NCBI GenBank assembly: GCA_963281155.1 | Contig: CAUJLY010000002.1 | Coordinates: 496,001 to 560,000 of the forward strand | DNA from: Rhabditophanes sp. KR3021 | Lineage: Eukaryota > Nematoda > Chromadorea > Rhabditida > Alloionematidae | Reading direction: 5' to 3' | Length of the DNA stretch: 64,000 nucleotides | Shown: positions 22,269 to 35,208 of the stretch, piece by piece | Layout: every line of letters starts with the position of its first letter | How positions within the stretch are numbered: position 1 is the stretch's first letter | Translations under genes and position numbers: made by a program | The notes under the pieces: generated by a model | What the model saw: only the letters and a program-made list of their open reading frames with translations | What the model was told of the DNA's origin: nothing | Database searches by the model: none

Positions 22269-24292
22269 CTTTTGTTGATCAGTTAAGTAATTTGTAATAT
22301 TCAAAATATTTATAAATTAATATAAATTGAGTCTTCTAGGTAATTGTATATAAATAGAACCTGAAATGATATGAAGATAGTAAAAAGCAAAGAATGAAGC
22401 AAATATACATGAGGTTTAATGTTTAAACGAGACGACAAAAAAGTAAGCGTATTAGGTTCTGGAAGAAGCAAAGAGACCTGCAGACAAATCGTCCCTGAAC
22501 ATGACAAAGTTCCGCGGATGGCAGGAGGTAAGCGTGTGTGGGAGCTAATATAAACTAAACAATCTTTAAAGAGGTTCTACGTGGGTATATGAGTAAAAGA
22601 AATGTTATACTTCAAAAAAGTCTTTGTATTTACTTTTGTAAATCAAAAACGACTACTAGCAATCAAAATGTTGGAAGCTAATACATAATATAAATGTATC
22701 GAAGTACCAATTAAAATTAGACAACCACCAATCAAAATATTTAAAGAAACAAATCTTTGAAGATACTTAAGTTGAAATGAGTAAATTTAATATTTTATTG
22801 AAAGAAATTCAGAACACGACTGTCCATCAAGAAGTAAGAAAGATTGAATGAATCCAGGGAAAATTTATTTGGTACGCACCATCAAGATTCCCTTTGTTTA
22901 TTGTTTGCTGTCAAAAGAAGGTTGTGTCTATGGTCAAGAGGGTAACGGAAACTATTTGAACGAGAAACGTCGTCCTGGGGTGGGGCTTGACAGAAAAAGG
23001 GTAGAATTTGTGGCAAGGAGGAAGTGATGATGGAAAGTTTATATAATAATTTATACAACAGCAAATGAAGGCATATTAATGTGGATGCAGACAAACTGTT
23101 GCAACATCTCTTCTGTACAAAAAAGAAGGAGGTAAAGTACAAACATAAAAGAGATCATTTAGGCGTATGGATTAACGCGAATATATATCGGGACTCTTCC
23201 AGCCCGCGAAATCATCATATTTCAATAAATAAACACCGAAATTGCGCGGCCACACGAATCCCAAAGACTCATAAAAAGTCACCAAAGCCCAATGGTGATA
23301 TACATATTAAACGTCACATTTTTTTGAACTAAAGAGATAAGGTCAACAAAAAATCGCTGTAGGTGGCTCAGATCGCAACATCTTTTCCGCTTCCATACAA
23401 AAAGAGTTTGTTGAAAAGACTTACAGACACACGCAGTTTGCTTACATACTTAAATCAACAGTTTGGGGTCCCAGTCAACATTTTTAATCTGGCCTTTCAT
23501 CAGGATGGAGGAAGAAGGTTTATATATATAGAGGTGGTGGTCGTGAAGCGCGAGGAGAACAAGACTGGTAATAAAAATGAGGGCCTCTTCAAATATACAA
23601 AAAATTATACAGAAATGTTCACATAATATACAAAAAAAGACGCGACACACACCATTTTCTTGTGCCAGGTCATGTCGGTCTTCAAATGCTCCACCCTTCT
23701 ATTTGCATGCTTCTGTTAACAAAAAGTTGACAATATGGGTGTCTTCACAACCAAGAAAACACCTGTCCATGAAGTGAATAATAATAAATACATATGATAT
23801 GTGTATATGTAATTGCTGATCGCAATAATAATCGTGAATCGGCAAAACAGAAACACACAGAGACCCATCGCGAGGCTGTTGTCGAAGGTCCATTCAGAGA
23901 CAAAATGATTTTCTTATTTTGATTAGGATGTACATAAAGCCCTTTCAAAAAAGGTTGTTGCTATCTCCAGACACGCATATCTTTTTTTACATGAAAAATG
24001 ATTGCATTGATGCACATTTTCAGTTAGATGATAAGGGCAAGAACCATCCGCTCAAGCACAACTAACTATGTCAACCGAACCTCTTTCTTGTCTATTCTCG
24101 ATAAAAAATAATGTAATGTACAAAATATTGTTGGTGGTGGCAAAAATAATAATCGCACACATCATCAAAATGCATTATATATGCACATATTTTAATGTAT
24201 ATTATGATCTTAATGTTAACAATTCCTAGTGTTTATTATCACACACCCAAACAATGCAGGGATTTTGAGTAAAATCTTGAAATTAATAGTAG
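22269..24292. other. Long intergenic or 5'-flanking region
   Basis: About 2 kb without a supported gene, upstream of the zinc-finger factor, so it may hold its regulatory elements or non-coding 5' exons. Short frames on both strands have no domains. Confidence 0.45.
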
Positions 24293-25041
24293 TTAGTTGG
24301 TGGCAGTGTTGGTAATTTTGAAAGTCTTCAAAGCACCATCAAATGACCCAAGGTAAACATTGACACGTACCAGGTTCGGAAAAATGGACTCATCTAGTTG
24401 AATAGGATAAATATGCAAAACGTAAACATTTTTTGCGGTTCGCAAAGGATACAAAACTTTGTACGTCCTTGCAAATACAATGTACAGTAAGCTGTTGACC
24501 AGTACCATTTTGAAGTTGAAAAGTAAACTAAAACAACGTTACGTAGGCATCTCAAGAAAGTGATGATGTTCCTCTACCCAAAAAATATCATTTATAATTC
24601 GAATTTTGTCGAGAACTGTATTGTCCAAACTGCTTACCCAGATCATTTGATGAGAAGAGTTATGTTCACTTGTTGCTTTGACCATATGACTTTTTGCTTT
24701 AATTGTGGTAATGATGACGTAGTCAACCTTTTTTAACCCCAAAACAAAATAAATCTTTCTATTTAGCTAGTCAAATAAATAATGCACTGTTTTTCATTAT
24801 CACAATAAGTTTGTCAACATCAAAGGTATCATCTGGTACCAGAAAACGGTATGGACAATCACAAACAATAGTTGAATCTAATTTTTTATCCATGTTGTTG
24901 AATTTGAACGAAAGTCCAATTTTTATGCTGATATTAGGACAATTTTGATAGTTGTATTCAGTTTGACGCTTCTTCCTTATTGAATTTCAAAATCTTATTT
25001 AGTTTTTGTGTGCAGCTTTGAATATTTGAGAACAAGTTCAT
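24293..25041 (-). CDS. Unrecognised four-exon gene
   Basis: Exons at 24968-25041, 24804-24927, 24543-24727 and 24293-24491 join through introns of 40, 76 and 51 nt with GT-AG ends. Phase is kept at each junction, giving 193 residues and one stop. The exons were found because the fragments separately looked coding (for example CDCPYRFLVPDDTFDVDKL and VYVLHIYPIQLDESIFPNL). Phase agreement across three junctions supports one gene. There is no signal peptide or transmembrane helix, and I cannot name a family. The C-terminal part has regular beta-strand-like hydrophobic alternation (VRVNVYLGSFDGALKTFKI). The first donor (GTCAAA) is weak and the start could lie further upstream. Confidence 0.45.
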
Positions 25042-27764
25042 GTAAACAAAAAACGTGACAAAACATTGTTGCAAAATTCTTCCTGTCTCCTGTGTGTATG
25101 TTTAGTACAAAAGGTACCAGCAGGAGATGATATTGGATTAAGATTTCAAGAATAAACCCGGAAGTTTTTGTCTCAACAAAGGGGTAATAAGATGGTAGGT
25201 TCTATTTACCTAAGCGTGTCAGGAAGAGGTTGCTCGCGACTGTGAGGACAACATTCTAAACAGTCTATAATAATATTGTTCGGAATACAAACATTTCAAC
25301 TTGCTCCTCACACTCGAGTACCCGTACTGAGACTTATCATAGAGACTTGAGGATTTTTGGTGGGGTTGAATGGATGATCATATTAATATACGCAAATATC
25401 ATATGCATATAATAGATTTCATTATAATTTGATATATCAATTTTTGTTTCCTTGATCAAACACAAAGTTGGGGGTTTGAACTGCATGGAAGGTTCTATTT
25501 GGCCAGTGTTAGATAATGGAGATATTTATTGGATGTGAATTCACCAGTCTGTGGTCGTGTCTTTCTCTTATCAAATAAACGCACACTTTGATATGTGCAC
25601 CAACTTATTATTATCAATTTCCTGAAGGGCCTTCTTCTATCAGTCTACAAACTCAAATTTGTCTTAGAAACACCACACACAAACACGTACCAATAATAAT
25701 AATTTAAACATAATGTGTATGCACAAACCTTAATAAGCTCTAATAAACGCCATTTCACAGACGAATAAAAAGCCTTTCCATGGTACTAAAACCTTTGTCT
25801 GAATTAGATAAACTTTTTAGAACTTGCTTAAACAAACATGTCATTGTTGTATGTATTGCAATAAATGGGTAAGAACTTCTATCAAAATGGCCCTCCATTA
25901 CATCATCAAATGGTACCTGTTGGCTTGTACGTCAAATTGTTTGAGTAAACAGATGATGATGTTGGTGTCCAAAAGTATCGAGAGGGTGCTTGCCTTCAAC
26001 AAGACAAAAAGTGAACCACCGCCATTCAACAAAACAAAAAGTGAACCACCACACACATTCAACGAGGTGGAAAAAAAGACCGGACATTACAGATACACAC
26101 TCTTTGGATGAGAACACAAAAAAGTCCTGAGCAAGCACATCACTCCCGAAAACAACCAAATGTAGGGACTAAACAAACAAAGTTTCCAGAAGGATACTTA
26201 CATTTATTATGATGATGTATGTGTCCTGACACTTGTTGGCACTGACATTCAAATAGAATTTATATTATTTATTTTGATGTGATTTCGGTGGTGGTAATCA
26301 CCATTAATAATAATAACTACAATGTATATTATCCTTCTAATATTATTATTACAAAAATGATAATGGAACCATTTGTTTGAAGCAGGTGATCTTGTTTAGG
26401 GATTCAACTTTTTTTGTACTCGCATTCTTTGTGCATTCATAAGTATTGAGTGGCAATTGTATGATCTGATTATAAATCCTTTCGAATAATATAAATTAGG
26501 TTTGATAATGTTTGTCTTACCTACTTTTAATGTACTTTTAATCAACATCTTATAACAAAAAAGGACTTGAAGTTGCTCGGAAAGGAAGGGTTGATGTTTA
26601 TGTATGCGTTGATTAAATTGTGTTGATAAATAAAGATTAAAATACATTGGGAAGATAAAATTGATGTTCCTACAAATATATTTTTAAGGTTCTGTGCTTT
26701 GTGGAGGATGTCTTATGATAATGATACTTTTATCAAAATACAATCAAAATTCAACCCAAAATACAAGAAGGTTCAGCAAGTTTTTTGTAGGAAATGTTAT
26801 CAGTTGGATTATGCGAATATGACAAACGCTTATCTTGTCACGTACAACACCTATTAGGGACCGAAAAAATTGCAAGTCCCAAATTAAGTGGACACACTAA
26901 ACTATTTATTTTTAGACAAAATACATAATCAGCTACAAATTATATCTTCTTCCTTTCTCTTTTCATTGAAATTAAAAGGACACATTTTTTATACATTTTT
27001 ATAACCATTTAATTTATATGGTAATAGGGCCAATTTAAATGTAAGATCGACAAACAAAGAAAAAGCGACTTCCCCATAATGAACTTTATGTGAAACAGAG
27101 TCCACATCTAGTTTCTCCAACTCATGCCCAAATTCATGAAAAAAGACAAGATGAAGTATGTTCATTCTAATTTAGTGATGATATGGTATATGGTGTCATC
27201 ATGTATGTATAAAATATAATTTCACAACTAAATTACCACTATTATTTTAATTTGCCAACAAATAAGGCGAGGCAAAGATGATGATGCTGATGATATATTT
27301 TTGATGAAACAAGATTGGAAAATATATATAATATCTTTAAAAATGCTCACTAGACAATGAGGCCATGATTGATATTAAGTCATGCTTTTTAGTCTATATA
27401 AATTAGTTTCTATGTGTATTTCATGTATTATTTTATAGTTTTGAGTTTGGTTTTTTTTAAAAGAGCATCAACTAAAGACAAGATTTGTCCATCAAATGGT
27501 AGTAGCAATAACTTTTTTGTGTGGCCTTAAAACAACTTGTTGTACCATCTTTGATAAAAATAAAAGTTTGATTATGATGTTTTTAGTTCATTTTTTAGAG
27601 ATACCAAAAATATATAATAGACAAAAAATATATATAAAAATAGAATTTGTTTTGATATAGACTTTACTTTATTAATTGTGTCTACTGTTGCCTTTTTCAA
27701 TGCCAACATTTTTGACGGGTCAAGTTGTGGCGATATTAAAAGAAACTTGGTATTTTATTTAAAT
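25042..27764. other. Long intergenic region, no gene recognised
   Basis: 2.7 kb of AT-rich sequence between diverging genes. A plus-strand frame (25824-26111) contains two copies of a roughly 30-bp unit around 25990-26050, but is otherwise unsupported. Confidence 0.45.
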
Positions 27765-30700
27765 ATGGTCCATAACAAGCTGTTCATTTCCATTTTAATT
27801 GGCTTTATTGGAGCTGTCAAGGCCTTGCCAACTGAACAATGGAAGGCACCTTTTAATGATGCTAGTAAATTGGCCATGTTATGTACTGATAACAATCATA
27901 AGTTTATATACACTGATCGGATGAGAGAAGCTGTAAGTTGGGGGTAGTTATAAGTAATGTATGTTTTTAGATCTCTCATCTCCTTCAATCCAACAGAACG
28001 AGCCACATCTGCGTTAAAACTACTGATCCTATCCCAAATACCAAATACGACGGCTTGATTTGGTTGATTCAATCTATTCAATCTTGCAATGTAGTCAAAG
28101 AAATAAAACGTGGATTCAAGGGAGAGATCTTTGATGTTGCGTTTCAACAAAATATGCTAAAAGTGGCATTTGCCATGGTTTGTCAAAAAACAGATGATAT
28201 TGGTGTGTATAATTTGCAATTTTATGCCGATATATTTCGAATTTTATTTGAAAAAAAGAATGAAGATAGGACGTAAGTATTTTGCAGATAAATAAAAAAC
28301 ATAATTTTGTTTCTATACAAATAAAAAACAATTTTTTGTTTGAACAAAAAGACTGCTTATGCTTAAGTTAATTAAAAATGTCACTCCTTTATTTAAATAA
28401 TTTAGGGTTATTTGCCTGAATGTTAAAGAGAAGTATGAAAACATGTATGGTAAATGTCATGTCATAAATAGAGTCAATTATACTACTTATACTATGGACT
28501 ATATAATGAAGATTTGCGATGGGAATTCAGCTTACTCGATGATTAAGGTTGTTGATTTTTTTAGAACATTTGCCAGGTCCTGTGATACTCCTCAGCATTT
28601 TTATGAGGAACATAAGGATACGGTTTATAAGTCTTTTGGAAGGGCTTTGGCGAATGATACGACGTTCATGAATTCCTTGTCTACGCATCTCAAATCGGCT
28701 ATTTCCGCTGAGTCTATACTTCCGCATCTAATGTTAAAAACACGACTTTTGCTCCAACATTTTTCTATAGCAGCAATTAAAATTTATAAGCGAATTCAAT
28801 TGCACCAAAGATGTTCTCGAATCGAGAAGAAAAATAACATATTTGATGGGGAAGAGGAAGCAAATGAAACAAATTACTACACTCAAGTCGATCCTAATGA
28901 AGAGACTTCCTTAGTTGGCAATGAAGAATGCAACATGAGTGAATCTATTCTGTACGACGATCTGATGGAAAACATGGGCGGCTTCCAAGTCATTGGAAGT
29001 CAAGCTGAATTAGGAATTTACGTCGAATTAGGACTACTAATTTGCGTTGTAGTAAATTCTATATTTTTGTCCATTTTGCTATTTCAAACTCAATCTCATC
29101 TATCGACTGCTACAATTCTGTTTATTTTTAATATTTTATTTTCTAATTTTCTTTTTGTAGCTTCATTTTGTGTCTTGTTTTCTGATTTAGTTTCAACTGA
29201 GCCTTATGGCTCGATTACTGAGAACACGATGTCGCAGAATAAATCTGCATCATATGTGATTGCTGAAACTTTGCAATCTCATTTATTTGCACCACAAGAG
29301 TTTCTCAAACATATGATTCAAGAAACATTATTTTCCTTATCGCAGAATGGTTCTCTACTGGGACTTACCCATTTATTGGTGTTAGTGCTTGTTGTTATAA
29401 ACAAATCTATGTCTGGAAAAGCCATTAGACTGTCGAAATCTTGCGTTATAATGGTTTTTGCCTTTGTTTGGATATTTTTGATTATTACACATGTTGCCTT
29501 TTCTACACTCCAAATTGATGCAATCAGCAATTTAGATAGTTTGTTGGTAGGCATCAAGCCAACATACCGAGATTCTTTCTTTGCATGCAGCAATCCAATC
29601 CGTCTAAAATCAGAATACCTAGATATCGGGGAAAGGTGTGCTTTAGTCGAACCTTACCACAAATTCGGTGTTTACTTATTACGAGGACATACTTTATTTA
29701 CTCTCATATTCCTAGCAATTGCTTTAATTGTTTTTATTGTAACTTTTATCTATCATTTTAAAGTGAGATCTCAGCATGAAGTTCTTAAATTTAACCAACA
29801 TCGAGACTACTCCCCACACAAACGTAGAGAAACTTTATTTAATACTTTGTTGTTGTCTATAACTGCTTTTTTCGTTTCTGTATTAGGACAATCTTTTATT
29901 GAGATTGTTGTATTTTGGCTGGACAATCCTGATGATGTGGCGAATTATGCCAGATGGTACCAAGGTGATTTTACAAAACAACTAAAATTTATTATACTAA
30001 AATTAAAAAGAAATGAAATTAGAAGATATTGGTCAAAAATAGTATAAGAGCAAATCCACTGATTCTCTTGATTATGTGAAGATCATTAATTAAACAACAT
30101 AATTTAAATCTACGTATGCTTCTTCAAACTCTGCTCCCAGGTACGTGACACCTTTGCCATCACGTGCCTTCTTTAGTCTTTCTACTTGAACTCGCATCTT
30201 ATTGCACACTCCATTCTTCTCGTGATCAATAAAGAATTTGCCTTGAATACAGAAGCGACAATTGTGTGTGAATTGAATCTTTTGTAAATTAGCTTTCGTT
30301 TGGACAAGAATCGTAATCTCCATTTCACGAAGGTCTTCATTGCAAGAAAATTCGTTAAATAGTTTTGCTTTTTTGCCGCAAATGATATTTTGATCAGAAT
30401 CTCTATTAACGTTACTAAGTTCATTTTCACATTTTCCAAACTTTCCGTAAAAGTTTGGTGATATTCAACTGCCTTCTTATTTTTATGCAATAAACCTTTA
30501 TCAACCATTTCGTCATCTAATATTTTGATATGCTCGTCAACAAGCAAGTCGTGAAGTACACCAATAACTCTGAACTCTTTAGTTGACACCCTAGAAAATT
30601 GATGGCTCAACACATTGGCATCATCTAAAATTTGATTAGTAGGTTGATTGTTTAACACTTACCTTAGCTATATTATCTTAACGGATAGTTGTCGATCTGG

Positions 30701-31297
30701 TTATAGTTAGTGTCACATCCAAGTTTGGTCTTCCTTTGATTTCTCTTCACAGCTGTTATTTTATCTTTTCGCATCATCTTGGAATCCCAAGTATCAAATC
30801 AAAAAAAATTAATGTCATTAGGCAATCATAGAAGGTTCTTTTCCCAAAACCTCTTTTCTAATTAAAACAATTATCCGTAAACTTAAAAATCAAAATACTC
30901 ATTTTGAGTTAAAGGATATATTTCTTAATAATTTTATTCTTTTCAATTGCTTCAAGTTATGAGGATAGCTTCTTTCGTTGATCCTTTATTAAACCCACTG
31001 CTGGTGTCAGTTAGGACGCCTGTAATAAGAAGAAAACTAAGAATGCTGTTGTATGTTTTTGGGCAACATCTAATAGCTTGTTGCTGTCCATGGAAATTTA
31101 CTGGAGTGAGTAGGAAACATCGAAAGAATGGCAAATCTGGGACTCGCAGAACGTCTTCTACAACGGGAGACAGTTCTGTTTACAAAACAAACGATAGTGA
31201 AGTTACCTTTAGAATATGGTGTACCCGGCAATATGTACGAACTTCATTATTTGGAAAATCTGCCAATTCTGGAAATAAAAATTATTCAGTTGTTTAA
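27765..31297 (+). CDS. 7TM receptor with signal peptide and 300-residue novel ectodomain
   Basis: Four exons (27765-27932, 27971-28272, 28406-29964, 30957-31297) encode 789 residues. A signal peptide (about 1-20) is followed by a roughly 340-residue extracellular region with scattered cysteines and no domain I recognise. Seven hydrophobic segments follow, starting near residue 360 with IYVELGLLICVVVNSIFLSI. They include HLLVLVLVVINKSM, VIMVFAFVWIFLIITHVAF and a sixth helix ending in IVVFWL. The seventh (SFVDPLLNPLLVSVRTPVIR) has an NPxx-like motif and a basic post-helix segment, as in rhodopsin-like GPCRs. A Ser/Thr/Lys-rich tail follows. The last intron is 992 nt and contains an antisense gene. 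The ligand is unknown. Large globular ectodomains with signal peptides are uncommon in rhodopsin-type receptors. Confidence 0.7.
30090..30624 (-). CDS. Antisense gene nested in the receptor's last intron, with a frame break
   Basis: A 3' splice site (TCAAATTTTAG) opens a frame that reads HQFSRVSTKEFRVIGVLHDL and continues to ESLENVK. There the frame changes by one base at an A4 run (about 30424-30430). The second frame continues NELSNVNRDSD through HNCRFCIQGKFFI to a TAA at 30090. Both halves look coding, being polar, helical and without stops, and together give about 178 residues. At least one upstream exon is needed. A candidate ends at a donor near 30683, but a better-looking donor just downstream cannot be used in frame. 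No family is recognised. It could be a real nested gene with a sequence error, or a decaying pseudogene. Confidence 0.4.
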
Positions 31298-31493
31298 ATA
31301 TTATGCTAATTTGTTTTTTAATTAGTTATTTTAAATAAATACATTAATAATTAAATTGTTTATTGTAGTATAGGGATTCCATGCAAAGTTTCAAACAATA
31401 GATAAGGACAAATTTAGATATATTCATGTTTTGGGGTAAAGAGTGTCAATTGTAAAATCCAAAAGATATCTATTTAATTTAGCCCAAAATGTA

Positions 31494-33324
31494 TTAATAA
31501 TATGGCAATGAGAAAAAATAATTAGGAGATGGTAATTCGATATTTGATTTTGTCCATATTTCGGTTTTTTTATCAAAACTATAAATATCTGAAATATTTG
31601 CATTATTTGAAAGACCTCCGAAGCTAATTATTTCTGTAGATAATTCAACAGATCTGTTACCCCAACAAGTAACAGGTAAAGATGTTGTTGTTCGCCATTT
31701 GTTAGCTTTTACTTCATAAATCTCACAATTATCATTACTAATCCATTTTTCACCTTCGTTATACATTCCACCACAGTACATAATATTATTACCATTTAAG
31801 CAGACTGCAGCATTTTGTTTTTTTATTGGAATTTCAGCAAGTTTTTCCCAAGTTTTAATTCTCGGATCATATCTAAAATGAAATATCACTCATAATTAAA
31901 GTATTTACCTGAACATATTTTTATTTCTACTATTTCCCGGAGTGACATATATTACATTGTTAATTACTACAGATGAATGATAACTTGAAACAAAAGGTAG
32001 TGCTTTTTGTTCTAACCAAATCATTTTTTCAAAATCAAAGCTAAAATATTATTTTTAAAGAATAACATTCACACTCTCACCTTTGTACAATATCCACAAT
32101 CTTACCATTTACACATCCTCCGAAGGTCCAAATTTGTCCATTGTATTTTGATGTTGAAAATGCATAGTTAATATTATCAATTTCAGTCTTTAGAACAGCA
32201 CTTTTCTTTGTTATAACATCAAACCTTAAAAGTGAAATAAATAAAAAGACTATGTCATTTACGTTTCCATTTTTTTTGTCGCTCTTCCTCCAAAAACAAT
32301 TAATTGTGTATCAACTAATTCCGAGCATGCTTGAAATCTCTGAAATTGCAAAGTTCCAAATTCAGAGACCGTTTCAGTTTCTACGTTATAGTTCAAAATG
32401 CGTTTACTATTATTTTCATCTCCACCAACTAAAAATAAAATAAATATTTAAACAATTACTTAAACTTACCCAAAAAAACATTTTCAACAAATTTATTAGG
32501 TTTGGCAGAGTTAGCCTTAAAACTCAAGTTAATTAAATATAAGGCAAGTCCATCAACATCATTTTTTAATTTAGAATTTCTAATTAGTTTTTTGTTTATG
32601 AAGAATTTAGACAATTGCGAAAAATCTATTTTATCAAAGAGCTCCTTCCAATATTGGTTTCTATTATTAAAATCATATTCGACCCATCTATTGATGATAA
32701 TGCACATTTCTTGTTGATTAATTGATTTTATAAATTCTGTATCAAATATTTTAATCAGTCCATCATAATTGATGCAATCAAATGCATGTGCATCATAGAG
32801 TGTCTAAAATAAGATATATTTTTAAGAAATAAATCATTTTAACTTGCTTTAAAATTTTGTTTAATCGAAGCCTTTAATAGTGAATTCAAATCTGAATAAT
32901 TCTGCTCATCAAATAACTCAATTAACAATACGTGGTGTAAAATAGAATCTTCATCTTTAATCCATTTCATAATCATTTCACCAATATCATCGCACTTAAA
33001 TTGTTTATAAACTTTCACTAACTGATAAACATTATACTCATTAATGTTGAAAGTTTCATGATTGCAGATATAGTTTAAATAACACTGGACATCGTCCATA
33101 TCCAAATCAAGGCAATCAAATGAATCTATAATAATGAAAAATATTTTGTTCAAATATTATTACAACTTACTGGAATCAGGATTATTTAATAAATAATCGC
33201 AGAAGTAATTATTATGGCTAGGGATTAAAACTTTTGATGTTTCAACAGCTCCATCTTTGCAATTAATTGTAAAATCCGAAAACTGATTATTTGGAAAAAG
33301 TAAAGGAATATTTTTGGAAAACAT
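31494..33324 (-). CDS. BTB-BACK-Kelch protein
   Basis: Seven exons (33171-33324, 32848-33125, 32470-32803, 32263-32428, 32081-32224, 31909-32040, 31494-31872) encode 528 residues. Introns are 36-45 nt. The N-terminus is a BTB domain (FPNNQFSDFTINC, later KVLIPSHNNYF), then a BACK-like helical region with a WVEYD segment. About five kelch repeats follow, recognised by GGDE, VFGGRAT, WTFGG, MYCGGMY and SFGGL with the usual W and Y spacing. Such proteins are substrate adaptors for Cullin-3 ubiquitin ligases or actin-binding scaffolds. The second intron must use a GC donor (GCAAGT), because only then do phases agree. The start follows an acceptor-like TTTTATAG by 24 nt. Confidence 0.8.
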
Positions 33325-33746
33325 TTGCTGAATATTCTTTGAGCACTATAAAATAAGTTCTTTAAAAATATCAATTCATATTGGGAAAAACAATTATAAA
33401 TATGTATTGCTAAAACATTGTGGTATGAATTAGTAAATAATTGACATATTAATGTGAGTTGACAAGATAACTCTCCTTAAATAAAAAATTAATTCGTTGC
33501 ATATATGATTATTCATTCTTATCTCATAAAATAAATGTTATCATTTTTACATAGTAGTTAACATTAAGATTGAAGTTGACCAAGTATTTATTCCTTACAA
33601 GTTACTGATAATTAAATTATATAATTTGGTAGCACAAGACGATTTGATTTCACCGTATGTTTTTTCAGTAATTGCAGTTTATGTACAAAACTGAATGATA
33701 ATTAAATAAGAGGAATAAGAAATTACACATAAGTAATTCGCATATT
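33325..33746. other. Intergenic, no feature seen
   Basis: AT-rich spacer between two minus-strand genes. It includes the upstream region of the Kelch gene. Confidence 0.5.
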
Positions 33747-34125
33747 TTAGTTATAAGATTGTTGAAAATCGCTCTCCATCTTTTTATAATTATCGTCGCC
33801 TTTATAAATATGACGTTTCATTTTAAGGTTCCGAATCTTTTTCTTGAGTGGTCTTCTCTTTTTAGATTTAGAATGTTTTTCATGCTTTCCAGATCTCATG
33901 TTATTGGTGAATCTTAATTTAATTTGGTTTGTAACTTTCATCTTTTGAAGAGATTCTTCCTTTCCATCAGAAAGAGTGGTATCTTTGGACTTTCTCCAAG
34001 CAAACCCCGACTTCCATTTCCGAGACACCGATCCTCATACATGGTTTGTGTCTTTCTTTCTTCTTTTTGTCCTCAACATTGCCACTTTTAACATCTTCCA
34101 TTTCTACATTTGGAATCTCTTTCAT
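33747..34125 (-). CDS. Small highly basic protein of unknown function
   Basis: Two exons (34029-34125 and 33747-33982) joined by a 46-nt intron give 110 residues. Without the intron the two frames overlap and look like a frameshift; with it they join in phase. The product is very rich in Lys/Arg/Glu (for example KHSKSKKRRPLKKKIR) with no cysteines, signal peptide or hydrophobic segment, so a nuclear or nucleolar role is plausible. I do not recognise a family. In-frame sequence continues upstream of the chosen ATG for about 20 codons without another ATG, so an earlier exon may exist. Confidence 0.4.
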
Positions 34126-35208
34126 CTTAATTCTCTCAAGAAACCTTTCCTTCACATCAACATCCAAATGATTTTGTGTGTTTTCTGTTCATAAAAAACA
34201 ACCTAATTCAAAGTTTGTTCAAAGACAAAGCAATTGGTGAAAATTGTTTTCAAGCAGTTCTAATAATAATCTGATTTCAAACTTTTTGTTTCGGTTGTTT
34301 TAATCCTGTTTGATATCCAGCGCCAATAAAAACATTAAGAAACTTTCTTGGAAATCAGAAATAATTTTCTTCTTTTACAATTAAAAAGTTCTGTAAAACA
34401 GAGTCTGCCACGATAATCTATTCAACCATTAAAAGTGGTAATTGTTCATTTGGTTCGGGTAAGAAGAGTATGATTTAGAAGGAGAAAATTCATTAAAATG
34501 ATGCTGTAAATTATTTCGTCAAAAGCAAAAGATATTTAGAATTCAATTTATTATTTTTAACTCATTTAAGTTAAGAGTTCATCATAAAATATAAAGGTTA
34601 CATATAAATTATACTATTTTAAATAGGCAGTATAAAAAGCATTTGGAAAGTGATTTTGAACTAAATGCATCGGTAATACATATGTACAAGCCAAAAGTAG
34701 TTATTTTTGGAATCATTATACGGATAACCATTTTAAAATCCAATCATCGTATTTTTTGCAAATTTAAATTTGACGTTGGTTTCAAATACACAATGAAAAA
34801 CATTTTATCAGACGAAACCCGATAAATTCTCTTATTGTTTCCAAAAATAATAAAACTACATATTATTATGGCTTCATCCTGTTATTAGCATCAAATCCAG
34901 TTATCATTAACAATTTTATGACCTCATAAATTCGCATTATTTCCTCTTCCTAAAAGACACACTAATCTACACAAAAATCAACACACATCCTTCCTTAATC
35001 TTGATAATTATCTTTTTATCAGACAAATCCTGTTCTTGTTATCATAACCTTTCAACAAAAAGTAACATACTTTACGAATAAATTGATTTGACTTTATTCA
35101 TGTTTTGCAACAACTAAACGTAATTAATTATCATAACAAATTTTTATTTATATAATCTTTTGAAACAAAATCTGCTTTTCTATACAAATACAATTTAAGG
35201 GTAAGAAA
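34126..35208. other. Intergenic, no gene recognised
   Basis: AT-rich spacer. A plus-strand frame at 34643-34825 is unsupported. Confidence 0.45.

Noticed and set aside
24905..24970. Apparent +1 frameshift at a TGA in the unrecognised gene
   Set aside because: A 40-nt GT-AG intron (24928-24967) removes the stop and joins both sides in phase, so no recoding is needed.
25824..26111. Plus-strand frame with a repeated FNKTKSEPP unit
   Set aside because: The repeat comes from a 30-bp tandem DNA duplication. The rest has no protein character and no splice support.
33970..34060. Two overlapping frames in the small basic protein gene
   Set aside because: A 46-nt intron explains the frame change with correct phase.
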